Shown: positions 45,508-59,058 of the stretch, piece by piece
How positions within the stretch are numbered: the stretch's first letter is position 1
Layout: every line of letters begins with the position of its first letter
NCBI GenBank assembly: GCA_026120185.1
Contig: JANUWF010002125.1
Span: forward strand, 124,001 to 188,000
Reading direction: 5' to 3'
Source: Voacanga thouarsii
Lineage: Eukaryota; Streptophyta; Magnoliopsida; Gentianales; Apocynaceae
DNA: 64,000 bases
Notes under the pieces: generated by a model
Database searches by the model: none
Told to the model about the DNA's origin: nothing
What the model saw: the letters and a program-made list of their open reading frames with translations, nothing else
Program-made: the position numbers and the translations under genes

Positions 45508-46712
45508 GGGACCGCCGTTATCGTTGCGTGACGGGACCCAGAAGCATTTTCTCAAAATTTATTTTGAGACAATCAATTTTATTTTTCAAAATAGTGATTT
45601 TGAAAATTTAAAATTAATGTATTTTTCTTAAATGTTGATTTTCGAATTTGTTTTATTTTCACAAAATACTGGTTTTGGAATAATAAAAGTATATATTTAT
45701 TTTGTTTAAGCATAGTTAATGGCATGGTGGATGGTTATGGACTAAAACAAATTATATCTGTTCTTGCATTTTTTACCGCTTTGTTTTAATAAAATAGGGC
45801 CTGCGTGTCCTGTCTTCTCTCAAATTCTGATGTAATTCTCTTCTCATCTAACTCCCCTCGAATGTAACTCGAGGTTTCTCCTTTTAGGAAATTATGTAAT
45901 CAGATTATACAGGTTAGATTGAGGTAGAATTTTATTTTCAAGATTTTGAAGATGGCGTTCAAAATAAGGCGAGATGGTAAGACCCTCTACCTGTATCATG
46001 CATAAACACATAGGGTTGACCACATTAATTTCCTTGGTGGCTCGAGGAAATTAATTTAGAAAGTCCATAACCATGCCACGTAATTGTTTATTACCATGTT
46101 TATCAATTTATGCTGCTTATTGATAAATTGTATGCATGCCTAACAATGAGACCACTAAAAGGAATAAATCCCTCAAATAATATTAAATCTAATTCCTTCC
46201 ATTAATATAGTGAGAACGGGAGCTCTTTTTCGAGACCAGGTTGTTGGGCAAACCTAAGCCTCTTTGACATCGAGTATGTTCAAGTTATAGAATTTAAATT
46301 CATGTTAATGGGTTGGATTTAACTAATTTCTTTATCCCGATTGGGCTAACCCAAGCATAAAGAAAATTAGAGGCAAAGTTGGGCTAGTATTTGATACATT
46401 AATGATTAAAAGATGTTAATCACCCAATGATTCAGTAGTTACTTTTTGATGTAATTGGTATTGGATACCTACCACTGAACTTAAGAGTGGCTTGTTGGGC
46501 TAACCCAAGGTTATTCTTAAGGAATTTGGATACTGATCCACTAAGAAAGTTTCCAACGGGCTTTCCCGAGTCAATAGTGAGAGCTATTGGTTTGAGTAAA
46601 ATAGTGGAATAATTATGCGCTTAATTAAAGACCTAATTAATTGCATTGCATTTGCATATACATGTTCTAATAATTCTATCTTTACATCTAGGTCATTTGC
46701 ATCATATCGACA
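45508..46712 (+). mobile_element. Copia-C leader (5' LTR and PBS absent)
   Basis: Non-coding stretch before copia-C Gag. There is no LTR or PBS at its left edge; it abuts the CACTA fragment directly. I interpret it as internal leader joined by the duplication breakpoint, but an unrelated insertion is possible. Confidence 0.5.
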
Positions 46713-47540
46713 AACCTAAACTTGCGTAGCATCTTGGAAACAAACAAGCTCACTGAATCAAACTATTTGGACTGGTATAGAAACTTGAGAATCATTCTCA
46801 AGTCAGAAAAGTTGCTCTACGTGCTAGAAGCTCCTATTCCGCCACCTCTAGCTCAAGATGCTCCTACTGAAGAGCATGTTGTCCACAAGAAGCACAAAGA
46901 AGATAGTGACACAGCATCTTGTATCATGCTGGCATCAATGTCTCCTAAGCTGCAAAAACAACATGAGCATATGGATGCTCAATCAATGATCCTCCATCTT
47001 AGAGAGCTGTTTGATAAATAAGCTAGAACAGAGAGATATGAGATCTCTAAACAACTGTTCCGTGCTAAGATGGTTGAGGGTGCTTCAGTGGCCACTCATG
47101 GGCTGCAGATGTTGGGCTACATTGAAAAACTTGGGTCTCTTGGGTTCGTAATGGATCATGACTTAAGTATTGACTTAATTCTACAATCATTACCAAGTAG
47201 TTTTTCGCAGTTTGTGATCAACTACCACATGAATAATGTTGAGACCACAATACCTGAGCTAATCAATCTGCTTAAGACTGCTGAGTCCTCTATGAAAAAG
47301 GATGATAAGGCAATCTTGTTAATAGGTTCTTCATCTTCTAAGAAAAAGGTTTCTAAGAAGAAGAAGAAGAAGAACACTCCTACTAAGCCCAAAGGAGGTG
47401 TCAAGAAGAAGGAGGCTGCCCCTAAAGGCCCATGTCATCATTGTGGCAAAATGGGCCATTGGAGGCGTAACTGCAAGGCCTACTTGGAGACTGTAAAGGA
47501 AAAGAAGGAGAAGGAGAAGCTTGCAAGCACTTCTACTTCT
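46713..47540 (+). pseudogene. Copia-C Gag with intact zinc knuckle
   Basis: Copia Gag: NKLTESNYLDWYRNLRI, then SCIMLASMSPKLQKQ, a TAA-type stop at 47021 replacing a sense codon, then YEISKQLFRAKMVEGASV, DLILQSLPSSFSQFV and PELINLLKTAE. A Lys-rich tract precedes a complete CCHC zinc knuckle, CHHCGKMGHWRRNC (about 47430-47475). No ATG is present at the expected start; the frame opens after a TAG at 46689. Confidence 0.9.
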
Positions 47541-48020
47541 AATCCTGGTATGTTTATGATTGAGATAAATACTGTCTTTAATAATGAGATATGGGTATTG
47601 GATACTGGTTGTGGATCTCATTTATGCAATAATTTGCAGGGACTAAAGGACAGTAGAAGGTTAGAGAAAGGTGACGTGGACCTACGAGCTGCAAATGGAG
47701 CAAAAGTTGCTTGCACTAGTCGTGGGGACTTATCATCTCGATCTACCTTACGGATTAGTTTTAGAACTACAAAACTGTTATTTTGTACCAGTTTTGTTGA
47801 AAAATATTATCTCAGTTGCTTATTTAGACTTATTCGGATTTCATTTAAGTTTTAAGAATAAATGTTATTCTTTCTCATTAAATGATATTCATTATGATTC
47901 TGCAACTTTGATCAATGGTTTATATGTTCTAGACATGTATAATCCAATTCTCAATATAAGTAAAAAGAAACATAAAAAGGATAACTTAATCTCATCTTAC
48001 TTATGGCATTTTCGTTTAGG
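47541..48020 (+). pseudogene. Copia-C aspartic protease
   Basis: The active site VLDTGCGSHLC (DTG at 47601-47609) is intact. DLRAANGAKVA is followed by a one-base frame change near 47715, after which VVGTYHLDLP, LELQNCYFVPVLLKNIISV continue in the next frame. The protease separates Gag and Pol products in active relatives. Confidence 0.85.
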
Positions 48021-48790
48021 CCATGTAAATGAAAAACGTGTGTCTAAGTTATACAAATTGGGTGACTTAGGGTCATTTGATTACGAATCATATGACACAT
48101 GCGAATCTTGTTTACTTGAAAAAATGGCTAAAACTTCTTTTTCAGGAAAAGGAGAAAGGGCAAAAGAGTTATTAGAACTCGTACATTCAGATGTATGTGG
48201 CCCAATGTCAATACAGGCAAGAGGAGGTTATCAATACTTCATTACCTTTATTGATGATTATTCTCGATATGGGTATTTGTATTTGATGAAATACAAATCT
48301 GAAGCCTTTGACCGTTTCAAAGACTTCAAGAATGAAGTAGAGAAACAACTTGGCAAAAGTATTAAAGCTCTTAGATCCGATCGAGGAGGTGAATACTTAA
48401 GTCAAGAGTTTCTAAGTTATCTAAGAGATAACGGAATATTATCTCAATGGACTCCACCATATACACCTCAACATAACGGTGTATCTGAGAGAAGGAATCG
48501 AACCCTTCTAGACATGGTAAGGACCATAATAGCTTTTGCAGACCTACCAAAATTATTTTGGGGGTACGCACTGGAGACTGCTGTTTACATTTTAAACAGA
48601 GTTCCATAAAAAACGATTGATACCACTCCTTATGAGTTATTCTTTGGCAAGAGACCAAGGTTATCTCATTTAAGGACTTGGGGTTGCCCTACTTTTGTTA
48701 AAAAGGTAATGTCAGACAAACTTGAAAGTAAGTCTGACAAATGTTTATTTTTTGGATATCCAAAAGAATCATTTGGATATTACTTCTATC
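48000..48790 (+). pseudogene. Copia-C integrase
   Basis: Pre-integrase finger LWHFRLGHVNEKRV ... CESCLLEKM (HHCC intact), then core motifs LVHSDVCGPM, FITFIDDYSRYGYLYL, ALRSDRGGEYLS, TPQHNGVSERRNRTLLDM and FWGYALETAVYILNRVP. All three acidic residues are present. A TAA at 48607 (for Lys) and a frame change near 48790 end the open frame. Confidence 0.92.
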
Positions 48791-48997
48791 TTTCTTCTTG
48801 AAAATAAAGTTTTTATTTCAAAACATGTTGTCTTCTTAGAGAAGGAGCACATGTTCAAAGAAGATAGTGGAAGCAAGCTTGAACTTAGTGAAGTTTAAGA
48901 AGAGCAAACAAATATTGATCAACCTTCTGAACCTGTATCTATTCAAATAGATAAACCTTCTAACACACAAGAGCTTCGTAGGTCAAGTAGGATACGA

Positions 48998-49873
48998 GTG
49001 GCACCTGAGAGATATGGATTTCTCACAAGTGACCATAATGACATATTGCTCATAGATAACGATGAGCCTACTACTTACGAGGATGTTCTGAATAGTTCAG
49101 AATCTGATAAATGGCTCGAAGCTATGAAGTCAGAGATGGATTCCATGTATGAAAACCAAGTATGGACTTTGGTTGATCCACCTGAAGGAATCAAGCCTAT
49201 AGGGTGTAAATGGGTTTTCAAAAAGAAAACTGACATGGATGGTAATGTGGTTAACTATAAGGCTCGCTTGGCAGCAAAAGGTTATCGTCAACGTCAAGGT
49301 ATTGACTATGACGAAACTTTTTCACCAGTTGCGATGTTAAAATTCATAAGAATACTCCTAGCCATTGCCGCTCATTACGATTATGAGGTCTAGCAAATGG
49401 ATGTGAAAACAGCTTTCCTTAATGGAAACCTGATTGAGGAAGTGTATATGACACAGCCTGAAGGTTTCATATCCGAAGATGGCACAAAGGTGTGCAAGTT
49501 GCAAAGGTCCATTTATGGACTTAAGCAAGCATCTAGGAGTTGGAATATCCATTTTGATGAGACAATTAAAGAATTTGGTTTCATTCAAAACATGGATGAA
49601 CCTTGTGTGTACAAGAAGGCTAGTGGGAGTAATGTTGTTTTCCTATTGCTTTATGTAGATGACATATTGCTTATAGGAAATGATGTTTCCACTCTTCAAT
49701 CAGTGAAGATTTGGTTGTCCAAGATGTTCTCCATGAAAGACCTTGGAGAAGCAACCTATATTCTGGGAATAAAGATCTATAGAGATAGATCTAGAAGGTT
49801 GCTAGGTCTTTCACAGTCTACATATATAGACAAAGTGCTGAAAAGGTTCAGCATGAATCAATCCAAAAGATGA
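48998..49873 (+). pseudogene. Copia-C reverse transcriptase
   Basis: RT domain with GCKWVFKKKTDMDGN, KARLAAKGYRQRQGIDY, TFSPVAMLKFIRILLAIAA, then a TAG at 49391 in place of a Trp codon, QMDVKTAFLNGNLIEEVYM, YGLKQASRSWN and the intact catalytic box LLYVDDILLI (49652-49663). The linker before it has RRSSRIRVAPERYG. A TGA follows at 49871. Close relative of copia-A. Confidence 0.93.
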
Positions 49874-50640
49874 TTCTTACCAATGACACATAGTGTAAGC
49901 CTTTCAAAGTCGATGTCTACAAAGACACAAGTTGAAAGGGATCACATGAGTAGAATTCCATATGCTTCGGCAATTGCGTCTATCATGTATTCTATGATAT
50001 GTACTAGGCCCGATGTATCGTGTGCTCTTAGTTTGACGAGCAGATACCAATCTGATCCTGTAGAGGGTCACTGGGTAGCTATAAAGAATATCCTTAAGTA
50101 CTTACGAATGACTAAGGATGCATTCTTGATATATGGAGATGGTGATTTACAAGTAAGAGGGTATACTGATGCCAGCTTTCAGTCCGATAAGGACGACTTC
50201 AAATCACAATCTAGCTACGTATTTACATTAGGTGGTGGGGCAGTTAGTTGGAAGAGCTCCAAACAAGAGACTACTGTCGATTCGACTACTGAAGCAGAGT
50301 ACATAGCAGCTTCTGAAGCAGCTAAAGAAGCAGTATGGATCAAGAAGTTCATCACTGAACTTGGAGTGGTGCCCAGCATTGTTGATTCGATACCTTTGTA
50401 TTGTGACAACAATGGAGCAATTGAATAGGCAAAAGAACCACGATCTCATCAATGATCCAAGCATGTACTTAGACGCTATCATCTGATTAGAGAAATCATA
50501 GATAGAGGAGATGTGAAGATAGAGAGAATTCCCACGGATCAAAACATACCTGATCCACTCACTAAAGCGCTTTCCCACAAGAAACATGATAAATATGTTG
50601 AGTCATTTGGTATTCGATACATGAATGATTGGCTCTAGTG
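49874..50640 (+). pseudogene. Copia-C RNase H
   Basis: RIPYASAIASIMYSMICTRPD leads into RGYTDASFQSD, AVSWKSSKQETTVDSTTEAEY and PLYCDNNGAIE. The Asp, Glu, Asp ligands are present. In-frame stops after GAIE and in HQ*SKHV precede the C-terminal RRYHLIREII and DPLTKAL. Confidence 0.92.
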
Positions 50641-50652
50641 TAAGTGGGAGTT
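50641..50652 (+). other. Copia-C polypurine tract
   Basis: TAAGTGGGAGTT just before the 3' LTR. Confidence 0.8.
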
Positions 50653-51370
50653 TGTTAGTATTGTGCCCTAGAGGCAATCACTTGTACCATGTATATTGCA
50701 TATTAAATTAATAAGAGGCATTCTTTATCTTTTAGTTTGATTGTTATATCTAAATATGTGTACAAACCGTTAGATAAAGTCCCTAGTATGACACAGTGTT
50801 AAGGAAATCATGATAGAGATCCTGATGTGAGATTCCTACTACACTATGCAGTGTTTGTACTTAAATAATCCCCAGTCATAGTATTAATAAGATAGGACAT
50901 TATTAATACACCAAGACTGACACATGTTATATCTCTTGATTGGATCAAGCGGTGGTTCTCATATCCGTGGGTATTGGGATACTCAGGATTAACATGTGGA
51001 TGCTTGTTTTGAAACAAGTTCATTGGATGACCTAGCTACGAGATATTCACTTGGATAACTATTTAGTGCCAGTGATAGAATCTCATTATAGCAAGTGTGC
51101 AAGTATCCTAAGACTTGAGATCTCCAAGGTACTTTGTTTATCGAGCGTTGTACTTTTATTCTAATCTTTGGAGTCTTATCTAGGACCGCCTATGGGATGG
51201 ATATTGGGTACAACGTAAAGTAAACGAAACGAGTTGAGAGGGTCAATAAAGGATTCACCACTCCTAATAGTAGGAGAGTATATCTCAAGGCCACTTGTAG
51301 AAATCATTACTCATGAAGTCCTTGGCCAAGACGACTATGTGATGGAAATGGTTCCAATTGATACACATAT

Positions 51371-54300
51371 TGTAACACCCCACGACTACGTACCCTAAAA
51401 GGGCAGGGATGTCGCCCCATCCCGTAGGACAAGGGGTCTTTAGAACGAGGTATAAAATATAAAGGTAATCTCCAAAAGGATCAACTTAGATAAATAAAGA
51501 AATATTCTTATTACATCAGGCTCAACTTGGAGCAAAACGGAATAAAACAAAATATTATTTAGAAGCATAATAAATAAATGTCTCCTAGAACGGATAGAGA
51601 AAATAGCAAAAGCCTCAACTATTAATGCCTCGCTGACTCAGCACAGTCTATCCCCTGAAAACATGATGTAAAACAGTGTGAGAATAAATATCAATAAGTC
51701 CTGTGTGTGCACATGGTGTTTTTAAATAGTTCGTGTATGCAAAGTGTAAAACATTTGTAAAAATAATTTGGCAAGTCATAAACAATCTCTTTTCGCAAGG
51801 AGTGGGTTTTTCTCATTATCACACTTTGTACAAAATAAATCCTCCACTTGGATAAAAGTCATGTCACCACACGCTGGGCTCCATGAGAACAAATTGGCCA
51901 AGGCACCACACTTTGTGCACCTTGTCCGGACCAGATTACCACACGTTGGGCGTTCTGATCAAGGTGAGTGTACAGCCCACCGGATGAGATACTCCTCCAT
52001 CTCTACACCCAACAAAACCATCCGGGTGTCCATGTCGGGAATATAAATATTACCTTTCAGGTATAATGCTAGCTCGGACTAGCCTGACCAACCAACACTG
52101 TCGCCTTTTCAAGCAGAGTTCATCTTCTGGAGGTAGCCTCCTGCCAGAAGACTTACGCTAGCCCTCCAAGACTAGTATTGTTAGCCTACCCTTATTAAGT
52201 ACTCAACAAACATATCCGTCAATTCCTGATTCAAAATATTTTCAAACCTTGGCTTTGTAAAACGTGGTTTTCTTTAAAAGATATTTCTAAAAATTTAAGG
52301 AAAAGAATAGTTTTCTTGATAAAAACCGTTAGTTTGACAAAACCTTTTAAAGAATAAATATCCACGTTTACAACCCAAGCAAACATAGTTTAAAAATAGC
52401 TTTACAAAGCTTCACAACATGGACTTGCCATCACAACATTTAACAAAACAGTTTATAAAAGGACTTACCATCACAACGTTTAATAAAAGAGTTTATGCAA
52501 GGACTTACTTGATATGCCTCAGATAAATGCGATAAATTCACAGCTGGCTTTCCTCAATTATCACCCGAATCTAAACCATATAATATCATGATCAGGGTCT
52601 CAATTAATTCAAACATGCTCTAAACCCATTTATTTTCATAACAATTCGCAATCTTCTATTTAATTCCAAGTAAACTATTCAATCCCCAAAGATCAAATAC
52701 TACGACCACATGTTTATCTCGCTAAGAAACACCATTACACTTTACTTTCGACATCAAGGGAGGGTATTCCCTTACCTTGCAACTACCGGGTAATGAGGTT
52801 TCGATGCTCCTATGGTGATCGTCCCGAGTTCACTTGAGAAGAAGAGAGAAGCTACCTCCTTTGCTTCACTTGTCTGAAAATTAAGGAAGAAGAGGAAATC
52901 AGCCTCTATAGGGCGTGATTTAAGGGTAGAAGAAAGAGAAAAGAATCATTAGAGAAAACGGCATCAAGAGGTTGAAAGGATTTGTGCTTACCTTAGGGTG
53001 TGTTCGATTTTTGCTTGGAATAACTCTTGTGTTTTCGAAAATTTGCAGAGAAAAGTTGCTGAAATTTTCATGTAGAATGGAGAGGGTAAATGGTGCTTAT
53101 GATTTAAAGTTGGAGAAGATTGGTTTAGGGTTAGATGGTGATGTTTAGATAGACTCCTAATGGCTTTAGGTTTCTTGGACAGCAAAGGCGAAATTTCCAG
53201 CTTGCGCGCGCCTCCTTGCTACCGATTTTAGGGGAGTTATATGGAGGAAAAAGTTCTGCAATTTGCTCCTCTATGCTGGCCGAAACACTGCTCAAAGGAA
53301 GGGCTGTATGTGTTCAGAATTTTAGGCCAAACAAGGAAGAGTTTGAGTGAGGTTTGATGACTGAAAAATCCTGTGCAAGTGTAGCAAGTTTTGGACTGGT
53401 TTGGCTGCTATAATTCTACCGAAATTACCAGAGGAAAATTGAGGGTTTTGGGCACTGAAAATAGCTTGTTCAGCTGGGGTTTTTCAGTGAAGGATGTGTG
53501 CAGAATTTCAGTTGAAGTAGGAACATAAAGCTGGCTGAAAATCCTGCACAAAGCTGTCCGAATTTTCTGTGTATATGCTGGACGAATTTCAGTGTTTTTG
53601 TGTGAATAAAATTCTAATTTTGTGCAGCTAAGGTAGTTGAATTGTTAAGGAGTATTCTAGGTGGTTTGAGCTAGGATTTTCAGAGTTGGATTGTGGTTAA
53701 AGATGGCTGGAATTTCGGACAGCTTATGTAGATTCAAAGCTGCCAAAATTCAGCTAGGAAAAGGAAGAAATCCTAGTTGAATTTGGATTGAAATAAAATC
53801 TGGTTTTATCAAGGATTTGAATAAGATTTCCTCTAGTCCTAGCAGAGTTTGGATTGAGCTAAAGGTGCTCCAAGGTGGCGAACAAAATCTGGAAAAATTT
53901 CTAGAATATTTCCAGCTTATGGTTTCTGAAAATTCAAGGGAACAAAAGCTGAAAATAAACAAATTTCATCCTTAGCTAAAATCCTTGAACTTAGGAGTTA
54001 AATATAGAGTCTTAATCCTATGGAAATGGCGTTTAAACCCAAAGAAAATATCTAAGACTTTAGTTAAAATATTTCTCTAAAACAATTAAATAAATACAAG
54101 GATTATGGCTAGAATTCTTGAAGAGGTAAAATAAGATTTTTCCCTAATATATTCCCTAACTCTAATATTCATCAAGAAGAGTTTTATACCACTTGAAATT
54201 CTTCAAAGTGGCTCCTAGCTAGGTTTTTTCGAAAATCCAAAGGAACACAAGCTGAAAATTAAAGGTGAACTTTATTCACATCCAAGTCCTTGAATTTAGG

Positions 54301-54750
54301 AAATAAATATAGAGACTTATTTCCTTGGAGTAAATATACTAAAATTTCTCTAGGATAGCTAGATTCTTTTTCGGCCAAGATAAGAAACGGTCTAAAGTAA
54401 AGAATTTCAAGAAGAGAAACATACTTCACAAAAGGTAGGATTCGAACTCGGGTCACCAAAGGAAATCACCAACCTCCCCGCCATTCCAAAATAACTCCAA
54501 TGCTAATTTTTCTACAAGAAGTTCTTACCACCCCAATACTCATCCTTCCAAATCTTCGACCAAACCTCCCTTAACCAAATCTTTAACAACACAACTATTT
54601 CACATCAATTAATTCAAATGCAAGAGCAACTGAAAAATTCACATGCATCCATGTAAATAAAATTATTCTAGCTATCACATAAAATGCAAGATGCTATGTA
54701 ATGCATGACTTTTTCCCACAGTCAAAGGTGGTTTTGGACGGGGTATTACA
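51371..54750 (-). mobile_element. S-LTR (solo LTR, 3.38 kb) inside the copia-C 3' LTR
   Basis: Plus-strand ends TGTAACACCCC and GGGGTATTACA, flanked by exact CATAT repeats (51366-51370 and 54751-54755). The uninterrupted site is visible at 41165-41175 in the solo LTR. The left-end block with AAGGGGTCTTTAGAAC shows it is reversed relative to 26283-30559. No coding region. 92-aa frame at 51768-52046 has no domain. Confidence 0.9.
54433..54500 (-). other. tRNA-like segment with B box
   Basis: The minus strand has GAGTTCGAATCC (54449 to 54438), a perfect B box, and about 45 bases upstream a decayed A box TGGAATGGCGGGG. It lies about 250 bp from the LTR start, like the segment at 26521 in the other S-LTR. 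Confidence 0.45.
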
Positions 54751-55729
54751 CATATCGAGTAATGGATTTCTTGAACAAGTACTAAAATATTCAGGCCAGA
54801 ATTAAAAATATTCTAGAGGGAGTTGGCACTAATTCCATGCTCTAGACCGAATGAGATATTATATGTTGAAAGGAGTTTATTGCACTGATAATTTGCTATT
54901 GAAAGGTTCATGTCAATCCACTTGACTTTCTGGACTTTTGGGTGGTCAAGAGTTATAGCTAGATGTCGCTCTTGATATGCTAAATATGAATTTATTAATT
55001 AGATAATTAATAAATTTAATCCTTTATTTTATTAAGGATTATTAATTCTAATATTGTTAGAATTAATTCATATTATGCTACCAATAAGACCAGGAAACCT
55101 AATGGGTCACACACAATAAAGGTTTGAATTCTCAAATATATTATTTGATAATATCGTGGGGTTAATTAAGAGAAGGGAATATATTTATAGGTGAATTATA
55201 AGTTTGTTATAATTCATGGGACCTAATTGTAATTAAGTAAATTTCAAGGACCAATTTGTTGACAATTGGACGTTGAAGGACTAAGTTGCAATCTAAGGTA
55301 ATTATAAATCTATAAATAAAAGGAAACGGTTTCCATAGGGTGAGAGACAGACCATTCACGCAATAATAGAGAAACCGTTTCTCTGCCTCTCTCTTGATCA
55401 AACCCTAGCCGTCTCTCTTCTTGATCAAAACCCTAGCCTCCCGAATTCTACTAGCATAGAATTGTGAGATTGTGAGCATTCAACCTTGTGTGGATTATCA
55501 TTAGAGGGAGTTCTTTCTTGGACTTCAGTTGAGCTGCAGTGAACGGTTTTGGATAAGCTGGATCGCGCCTGTGTTCTTGTTTCTGAAATTTTTGAATTCC
55601 GGCTTCACGAGGTAATAAACGCAATCTTCTCATTTTTCCCGTTTCTATTGCAAACCCATGACCCATGGCTTGGATTTCTTGTTGTTTTCCGCTGCGCTTA
55701 ATCTGATTATGCATGATAGAAATCCTACA

Positions 55730-57471
55730 CTCCTCAATGGCAAAAAATAAACACATGAAAGCATCTCTAATGGGACAAAAAATGATAAAGGGGTGGAAAG
55801 TTTAAGCAATACTCCCCAAGTGCAGATTAGCTCCAAGATAAGAGAAGTTCATCCTTCAAGAAGTTGGAAGAATTATTGCCAACGAAACTTAACCTACAAA
55901 AAGAAAAACAAACACCCAAGTAAAAGCATAAAAATGAATTGGAAGAAAACAAGATAAAAGTTCAATACAAATTAAAGGGAAAAAAATAGAAAGTCAAAGC
56001 CTTTAAGTCCTCCTCGAAGTAGAGTCTCCAAACGGGCCTCCAGATTGTCCAAAAGAACCACCAAATAGACCACCACGACCTCCAATAGATCACGAGGGCC
56101 TTCTTGTCTCCACCAAACACACTTTGCAATTGGTTCTCTTTTTAGTGAAGAACTTTTCCAAACTTTTGATACTTAAGAACAACAAGGAGAATATCTAATG
56201 TAGATAGCAAAAGCACAATGTCAACCAACTTCAATCATTACAGCAAAATATCACAAAGAGGCCAAGATTTCCATTTTTCAGAAAATACATAGCTAATGTT
56301 TAGAAGCAATCACAAGACTCACAATTCATTCTATGCACTTTTCTACCATCAAATAAACTCAACAAAGGTATGTCCATGTCTAGTAAATTTTTCCTCCAAA
56401 ATACATAGTGCCAAGAAATTCAAGAGGATAAAATCTACCTTAACATGAATAGATTTTTTCCACCAATGTATGAGCTTTAAAATTTTTAATTCATCGGGGA
56501 TAATTCATAGAAGAAGAAGAAGAACGGGGTGAAGAAGAAAAAGGGGAAGATGAAGACAAAGGAAAGGAGTTGAAAACAGAGAAACAAAAGAATTATTCTG
56601 GGGGAATAGGGAAAAAAATTAAAGAAGAAAGAGAAATAGAAGAAACAAGACAAACATGAAAACCAAAAAAAAAAAAAAAAGGAAACAAGAAGAAAAAGAC
56701 AAAATAGGAAAAATTTTGGGAAGAAAAGAAAAATGGTAAAGGAACAAACAAAAAAAAAAGAACTTTTTTTTTTTTTTGTGCGGGGACTGTTGGACAGAGC
56801 TAGCCTAACGCCAGGGCCATTTTCTGGCCTAGCGCCAGGTAAGATCTGGCTTTTTTTTTTTTTTTTTTTTTCTGTCGGGCAATGCTGGACCGGAGCCCAG
56901 GCCATTTTCTAGCCTGGCACTAGGTCAGCTCTGGCCCCAAATTTTTTTTTTTAATAGCTAAAAACTATCCTAATTGAATACATGACCATTGTACATTTAA
57001 AACGAGAATTCATAAATTAAATATTAAACTAAAATTAAAAATTGTAAATAAATATATAATAAAATAAATTCAGTCCATCTAAAATATCGTGTTAGCAAAA
57101 GTTTAAACATGAAACTAAAAAAAATTAGTATTGTCTCAAAATTATAGATGTAAAAACCATTAAATTAAAAATACAATTAGAACATATATTTCACATTAAC
57201 ATTAGGTTAGTAAAATTGAATAACTAAATATACAATATATACAAACATACAAAGACAAGTTAGTAATTATCAACATGTATCTACCTATTTATATATTTAC
57301 AACATATAATGAAATTAAAATACATTTATACAAATAACAAAATATGGCACTTATTCATACAAGGAACGTATAAACATATTTACATATATAGATATATACA
57401 CATATAAACATGGTTAAATCAACAAAATCCAAGATTTCATATATTGTTCCCCAGCAACGGCATCAAAAACT
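55730..57471 (-). mobile_element. R1d internal region (duplicate of 42142-43897)
   Basis: Nearly identical to R1c's right internal part, with a few small indels (for example one A lost near 56084, about ten bases lost near 56275). Contains the leader GGCGCC module at about 56800-56930 and the PBS at 57449-57465, which reads TGATGCCGTTGCTGGGG on the minus strand (three transitions from the tRNA-Asp type). There is no R1d 3' LTR. Confidence 0.85.
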
Positions 57472-59058
57472 TGATGCATAAATTTTGAATATATAAAATC
57501 ATCAATTTTAAATCCATCCCCTAATCAAGTTTTAATTAAAACATTAATTCCAAAATACATATGTGAGCAAGTATACTCATCACAAGCATAGTACAGGGAA
57601 TTAACGAGTATCGATCCTCAAAGGAACAAGTACACACTAATCACTTTTCTTTCACTGTTTAATTGACGCAAATAAATTGAGAAAAGAATAAAAAGAAAAA
57701 CATAGGAAACATATACAGCTCAAGGATGTAGGTTTATGCAATCTAGACAAGTCTCCTAGAAAACATGACAATGAACCAATTAGCAATTCTCATCTTGGCA
57801 TCATGAAGGAATATAAAGTAAAACTCAATCATCTCACAAGTCATGATTTTACTTGAGTAAATTTCACTTTGTTTGTCAATTCATGGAATCTTATATTTTG
57901 ATTCATAGTAACAGATTTGTCAATCAATCTAACATAACCAAAACATGTATTAGGCTCAATTCCTTATCAACATGAAATTAGCTAATAATCCTATGTCAAG
58001 GCGAAATTAACATAACCTTGGATCACTTAGTTCTCAAATCCTAACTTCATCATTCAAATCCATCAAGATTTAACAAATACAAAATCAATGCAACGAAACT
58101 CCTAACATCCTTGTGTCGAAGTCAATTAGAAGAATTCTCATCAATAACCAATGAAATTAAGTAATCAAAAACCAAAATTGACAACGAATTGATCAAATAA
58201 CTAAATTAAAACAAAATCATGAATCTCAAAATAATGTTAAATTACAATAGAAATATTGAACACATCATTGCTAAAGAAAAAGAAGACAAAGAAAAAACAA
58301 AGCACTCATAGACAAGCCACTTTCTTCTTTCTTGAAGACTCCCTTTTACCAATCCTCCTTGCCTTGGGTGAACACCTCCTTCAATGAGAGAATCATAATT
58401 TTTTTTCTCTTTAATTCACCTCTCTTAGTTGTATATCTCACACCCTTGAGTTCTCTTATGTTTTTTTAGGCTCTTAGATGCCAATTTCATGGCCGAGGAA
58501 GTCTTGATCGAGTAGGAATATGAAAATACCAAAATCCTTGGATAAGCCCTAATTCCGTGTACACAATTTCTACCTCCAGAACCCACCTGGTGCCGAGTAC
58601 CTTCGTCTCACCTGGCGCCAGGTGCACTAAGTTCTTCCTTTATTTTTGCTCTGTTTTTTGCCGTCTCTTCCTTTGGCGCCAGGTGCACTAAGTTCTTCCT
58701 TTATTTTTGCTCTGTTTTTTGCCGTCTCTTCCTTTGGCAGGCAGAATGGACCTGGCACCAGGTACACTTGCCAGACCTAACGCCAGGTCTGGTCTGGAAA
58801 AATTCCTGAAGCTTGCTCAAACTTTGCTGCTGGACAGAATGGACCCGATGCCTGGTCCACTGGGTGGGCCTGGTGCCAGGTACATTCTGGTTCTGTGCAC
58901 TTTCTATTCAATTTTAACTTAAATCTTCACATATTTGCCAGAAACCCCTTCTACAGGTAAAATGTCAAATAGGAAGCAATATGCCTAATTATTACAACAT
59001 ATGTATCTTAAAATACCATCAAATAACTAGGAAAAAATGTTAATTTTAACCCCTATCA
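57472..59058 (-). repeat. R1d 5' LTR (duplicate of 43898-45424)
   Basis: In the first 210 positions I count a single difference from R1c's 5' LTR. It is longer because a 61-bp unit starting TGGCGCCAGGTGCAC is repeated in tandem (58613-58673 and 58674-58734). Modules at about 58588-58890. Confidence 0.9.

Larger units (their letters stand above)
50653..55729 (+). repeat. Copia-C 3' LTR, split by an S-LTR
   Basis: LTR parts 50653-51370 and 54751-55729 join to the same 1.7-kb sequence as the solo LTR at 40452-42141. It ends AAATCCTACA, followed by CTCCT (55730-55734). A TATA-like TATAAATAAAA lies at 55311. Confidence 0.9.
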
